NCBI GenBank assembly: GCA_035293765.1
Contig: DATGMF010000065.1
Span: 62,001 to 126,000, forward strand
Reading direction: 5' to 3'
DNA: 64,000 nucleotides
DNA from: DASRHT01 sp035293765
GTDB taxonomy: Bacteria; Chloroflexota; Ktedonobacteria; Ktedonobacterales; Ktedonobacteraceae
The notes under the pieces: model-generated
Database searches by the model: none
What the model saw: the letters and a program-made list of their open reading frames with translations, nothing else
What the model was told of the DNA's origin: nothing
Made by a program: the position numbers and the translations under genes
Shown here: piece after piece, positions 61,300 to 64,000 of the stretch
Layout: each line of letters opens with the position of its first letter
Position numbering within the stretch: position 1 is the first letter of the stretch

Positions 61300-62664
61300 A
61301 TGACGCAAACAGAACAAAATCCTTCGGTTACTGACACTCCATTGGTTCCTTTAGAGAAAATCGTCTCACTGTGTAAAAGGCGCGGCTTCGTTTTCCCCAA
61401 TTCTGAGATTTATGGCGGGGTCGCCGGCATTTACGATTTTGGGCCGCTAGGCGTCGAGTTTCGCACTAATATCCGGCGCTACTGGTGGTGGTCGATGGTG
61501 CAGAACCATGATAACGTGGTGGGCATTGAAGGGGCCAATATCACCCATCCCCGCGTCTGGGAGGCCAGCGGCCACGTTGAGAATTTCGTTGATCGGCTGG
61601 TTGACTGCAAAAAGTGCAAGCAGCGTTTCCGCATTGATCACCTGCCCAAAGAGAATCTGGAGCAGAATAAATGTCCCGCATGCGGCGGCGAACTGACGGA
61701 GCCGCGCACCTTCAATCTGTTGATGGAAACCTACCTGGGCGTTGTTGAAGGCGAGCGCATGAAAACCTACCTGCGCGGTGAAGCCTGCCAGAACATCTAC
61801 CTGGACTACGATAACGTGCTGAAGTCGTCGCGTATGCAGATCCCCTTCGGTATCTGCCAGATCGGGAAAGCGTACCGCAACGAGGTCACGCCGCGCAACT
61901 TCCTGTTCCGCATGCGCGAGTTCGAGCAGTGGGACCTGCAATTCTTCGTTCATCCCAGCGAGATGCAGCAATGGTTCGACTACTGGAAAGAGTTCCGCTT
62001 CAACTGGTACAAAAATATCATTAACCACAAGGATCGCCTGCACTTCCGCGAACATGGCAGCGATGAACTCGCTCACTACGCCAAACAGGCATTCGATATT
62101 GAGTACCAGACCATTCTCGGCTGGCAGGAATGGGAGGGGATTCACTGGCGGCAGGACTGGGACCTCTCGCGCCACAGCGAGTATAGCGGCCAGGATCTGA
62201 GCTATACCGATCCCAACACCAAAGAACGCTATATCCCCTGGATCGTCGAAACTTCGGGCGGCGTGGATCGCACCTTCCTTAATCTGCTGCTCGATGCTTA
62301 CGAAGAGGAGCCGGACCCGGCGGGTAAGGAGCCGCGCACGGTGCTGCGTCTGCATCCCATGCTGGCCCCGGTAAAGGTTGCCGTACTGCCGCTGCAAAAG
62401 AACAAAGAGGAGCTGATCACAACGGCGAAATCGATCTATAAGACCTTGCAGCCACTGATGGTCAGCCAGTACGACGATATCAGCAATATCGGTCGCCGCT
62501 ATCGCCGCCAGGATGAAATTGGCACTCCCTACTGCGTCACCGTAGATTTCCAGACGCTGGACGATCAAACGGTCACTGTGCGCGAACGCGACCATATGAC
62601 GCAAGTGCGCGTCGCCATTAAGGAACTGCCGATGTACCTCCTGGAGCGCGTGAGTTTTCGCTAA
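61300..62664 (+). CDS. glyS: Glycyl-tRNA synthetase (alpha2 type)
   Basis: 454 residues of the single-chain class II GlyRS. FVFPNSEIYGGVAGIYDFGP is near residue 30; a zinc-binding insertion has CKKCKQRF and CPACGG; motif 2 lies around FRMREFEQWDLQFF; the C-terminal anticodon-binding domain begins near LAPVKVAVLPLQKN. It charges tRNA-Gly with glycine. ATG at 61300 has GAGGAG 7 bases upstream; a GTG at 61285 lies in the Shine-Dalgarno and is rejected. Expression is under T-box control. Confidence 0.96.
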   Translation: MTQTEQNPSVTDTPLVPLEKIVSLCKRRGFVFPNSEIYGGVAGIYDFGPLGVEFRTNIRRYWWWSMVQNHDNVVGIEGANITHPRVWEASGHVENFVDRLVDCKKCKQRFRIDHLPKENLEQNKCPACGGELTEPRTFNLLMETYLGVVEGERMKTYLRGEACQNIYLDYDNVLKSSRMQIPFGICQIGKAYRNEVTPRNFLFRMREFEQWDLQFFVHPSEMQQWFDYWKEFRFNWYKNIINHKDRLHFREHGSDELAHYAKQAFDIEYQTILGWQEWEGIHWRQDWDLSRHSEYSGQDLSYTDPNTKERYIPWIVETSGGVDRTFLNLLLDAYEEEPDPAGKEPRTVLRLHPMLAPVKVAVLPLQKNKEELITTAKSIYKTLQPLMVSQYDDISNIGRRYRRQDEIGTPYCVTVDFQTLDDQTVTVRERDHMTQVRVAIKELPMYLLERVSFR

Positions 62665-62690
62665 CACTCGCTGGCTGGAATTAAGTGACG

Positions 62691-62735
62691 TAACAGTAGT
62701 TTGTTGATCTATGCTTGACCAACAAACTACTGTTA
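62691..62735 (+). terminator. Hairpin after glyS
   Basis: Perfect 16-base arms TAACAGTAGTTTGTTG (62691-62706) and complement (62720-62735), 27 bases after the glyS stop. No T-run follows; probable terminator or boundary hairpin. Confidence 0.55.
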
Positions 62736-62813
62736 TCGCGATGATAAAGCGTTGTTCCAATAAGGTACTGACCTATATGTTTTCAAAGTAGTGGTATTTT
62801 GAGGGAGCAAACT

Positions 62814-63812
62814 ATGGCTCATTCTCTACATCGTGATGCAGACGCTATACTTTCACGTTTGAAGAAAGAGGGAATAACAGCTCTTTACCATTTCACAAGC
62901 GTTGAGAATTTGCCACATATTTGTAGAGCGCAAGCGTTATACTCTAAAGCAGATCTACAGACCAGAGGCTTATTGCCATTGGTAGATACCGGTGGAAACG
63001 ATTTATCGTTTAACCTGGATCAACGAAATGACAATTGGGACAAAGTATCTCTAAACCTAACCCCATATACCCCTATGGCATATCACAGGAAGAGGGATCA
63101 GCACCTCTGTTACTTCGTTATAGCTCCCAAAGTAGCAACATTATCGGGAGTCATCTTTACAGATACAAATGCGGCGAGTAATGCTCATAGACGAGGTGAG
63201 GGTTTAGAGGGGCTTGATAACATCAATTTTGAGGTTATCCGTTCGATATCTCGCATTGATAGGGAAACCTGGAAAAAATATATACAAGCAGAAGTCTTGG
63301 TACCGAAAGCTGTTCCTTTCGAGTACATATCTGAGGTAGGTTTTGTGAGCCAGGCAAGTATGGAACATTCAAAAAGGCTCTGTCGTTCTCTACAGTATCC
63401 AACATTCTCAGTAACGCCTCGACTCTTTACTGACTCTCAGCGAGCGTCGCAAGAAACGATAGGCTTTCCTTATGTGAGGAATTTTATACTATCAAGTACA
63501 AAAGTTGACAAAAATATGTTATACTTATCTCATAATCAAAAGAACATATTTTCTAAATCCTTTAATAACTGTATAATGGTTGTGGCATTGGTCAAGGCTA
63601 CGGCAGGGGCACAGGCTAAGATTGTATTTTGTCGAAGTGCTCCAGCTAGAGAGGCGAAGTATGTTGTTGGTGAGGTCGAGTTTGAAACATCGACTGAATA
63701 CAGGTACGAGTGTGAAATTTTACTAGATGAATTACTTGTTGGAGTTTATTCAATCGAGTATTATCTTAATGATTTGTGCTGGGCGTCAGGTGATTTCGAG
63801 ATAATTCAGTGA
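62814..63812 (+). CDS. DarT-like ADP-ribosyltransferase with C-terminal extension
   Basis: 332 residues. The DarT/DUF4433 pattern is visible: ITALYHFTSVENLPHI at 21-36 (NAD-binding His), an arginine at 51 in QTRGLLP, VSLNLTPYTPMAYH at 78-91, DTNAAS at 117-122, and QAEVLVP at 158-164 where Glu160 should be catalytic. DarT transfers ADP-ribose from NAD to bases in single-stranded DNA and is toxic. Most DarT proteins are near 210 residues; here about 140 further residues follow, beta-rich and unrecognised. ATG at 62814 has GAGGGAGC upstream; the TTG at 62799 is rejected. Codon use is AT-richer than glyS. The next gene is an ADP-ribosylglycohydrolase. Confidence 0.8.
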   Translation: MAHSLHRDADAILSRLKKEGITALYHFTSVENLPHICRAQALYSKADLQTRGLLPLVDTGGNDLSFNLDQRNDNWDKVSLNLTPYTPMAYHRKRDQHLCYFVIAPKVATLSGVIFTDTNAASNAHRRGEGLEGLDNINFEVIRSISRIDRETWKKYIQAEVLVPKAVPFEYISEVGFVSQASMEHSKRLCRSLQYPTFSVTPRLFTDSQRASQETIGFPYVRNFILSSTKVDKNMLYLSHNQKNIFSKSFNNCIMVVALVKATAGAQAKIVFCRSAPAREAKYVVGEVEFETSTEYRYECEILLDELLVGVYSIEYYLNDLCWASGDFEIIQ

Positions 63813-63830
63813 CACAGGAGGGGTAAGATA

Positions 63831-64000
63831 ATGACTCAGCGGAGCCTTTTTGACGAATTACCAGAACAGCCTGCGAAGCGCAATGGCGTGCCACCGCTTG
63901 ATCGGTTTCAGGGGGCTATGCTTTTTAGTGCTGTTGGTGATGCACTTGGTTGGCCCACAGAATTTTTGCATCCTGATAGTAAGCGTACCCCGCCCTTTGA
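63831..64000 (+). CDS. DraG-type ADP-ribosylglycohydrolase, 3' end outside window
   Basis: Partial: the first 56 codons are visible. After a polar leader (MTQRSLFDELPEQPAKRNGV) the ARH signature appears: DRFQGAMLFSAVGDALGWPTEF, given here in part as GAMLFSAVGDALGWPTEF. The Asp- and Thr-rich metal motifs of the family would lie beyond the window. GAGGGG before the ATG and an 18-base gap to the DarT-like gene indicate one transcript. DraG/ARH enzymes remove ADP-ribose from proteins or nucleic acid; here the likely role is antidote to the DarT-like toxin, a place normally taken by the macrodomain protein DarG. Confidence 0.78.
   Translation, partial: MTQRSLFDELPEQPAKRNGVPPLDRFQGAMLFSAVGDALGWPTEFLHPDSKRTPPF

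Noticed and set aside
61003..61317. Minus-strand open frame over the glyS leader
   Set aside because: It covers the T-box riboswitch and terminator; no Shine-Dalgarno or family.
61447..62760. 437-codon minus-strand open frame over glyS
   Set aside because: It is antisense to conserved GlyRS; the composition is a mirror of the real frame and no family is seen.

Overview
The window looks like chromosome from a Gram-positive-type Chloroflexota, most likely class Ktedonobacteria. This is inferred from content; no rRNA or marker alignment was possible. The clues are a monoderm-style wall toolkit (bifunctional PBP, two FemAB-type transferases, a MurF-Alr fusion, lipoproteins), HrcA/CIRCE heat-shock control, a T-box on the alpha2 glycyl-tRNA synthetase gene, a very large RHS protein, and many short GC-rich palindromic repeats between genes. 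Coding is dense and mixed-strand. No rRNA, tRNA, CRISPR array or insertion sequence with a transposase was seen.

0-12 kb: a minus-strand phenylacetyl-CoA epoxygenase operon (paaA, MIP18-type paaD, paaB, paaC, a separate PaaD zinc ribbon, an enoyl-CoA hydratase) with 4-base stop/start overlaps at most junctions; an orphan HicB and a second crotonase lie beyond it. Then come a membrane-anchored lytic transglycosylase, an endonuclease/exonuclease/phosphatase-fold hydrolase, and hrcA-dnaK-dnaJ without grpE. Two CIRCE elements lie over the hrcA promoter and start site.

12-22 kb: an accessory block with a secreted DUF2690 protein, three small membrane proteins and a 2230-residue RHS protein whose tip is tryptophan-rich and membrane-spanning. 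22-32 kb: cell-wall and housekeeping genes (PBP, MA-type peptidase, DprA, MurF-Alr, SGNH lipoprotein, PhoU).

32-48 kb: Uma2 nuclease, PIG-L deacetylase, a P-loop kinase-like protein, a metallophosphatase, a P-loop protein fused to two Csx3-like (CRISPR ring nuclease family) repeats, GNAT plus two FemAB proteins, a giant TPR protein, YajQ, a FolD lacking two catalytic residues, IspH, and an orphan domain resembling the NAD-binding part of glutamyl-tRNA reductase.

48-64 kb: a STAND-like ATPase with TPRs, SRAP, BioY, two lipoproteins, a PDZ/radical-SAM/DUF512 protein, an APC permease with a formamidase/acetamidase, an Rpn-type nuclease with in-frame 24-base repeats, T-box-controlled glycyl-tRNA synthetase, and at the right edge a DarT-like DNA ADP-ribosyltransferase directly followed by a truncated DraG-type ADP-ribosylglycohydrolase. 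That last pair, the Csx3-ATPase fusion and the RHS locus are the best candidates for under-described systems.
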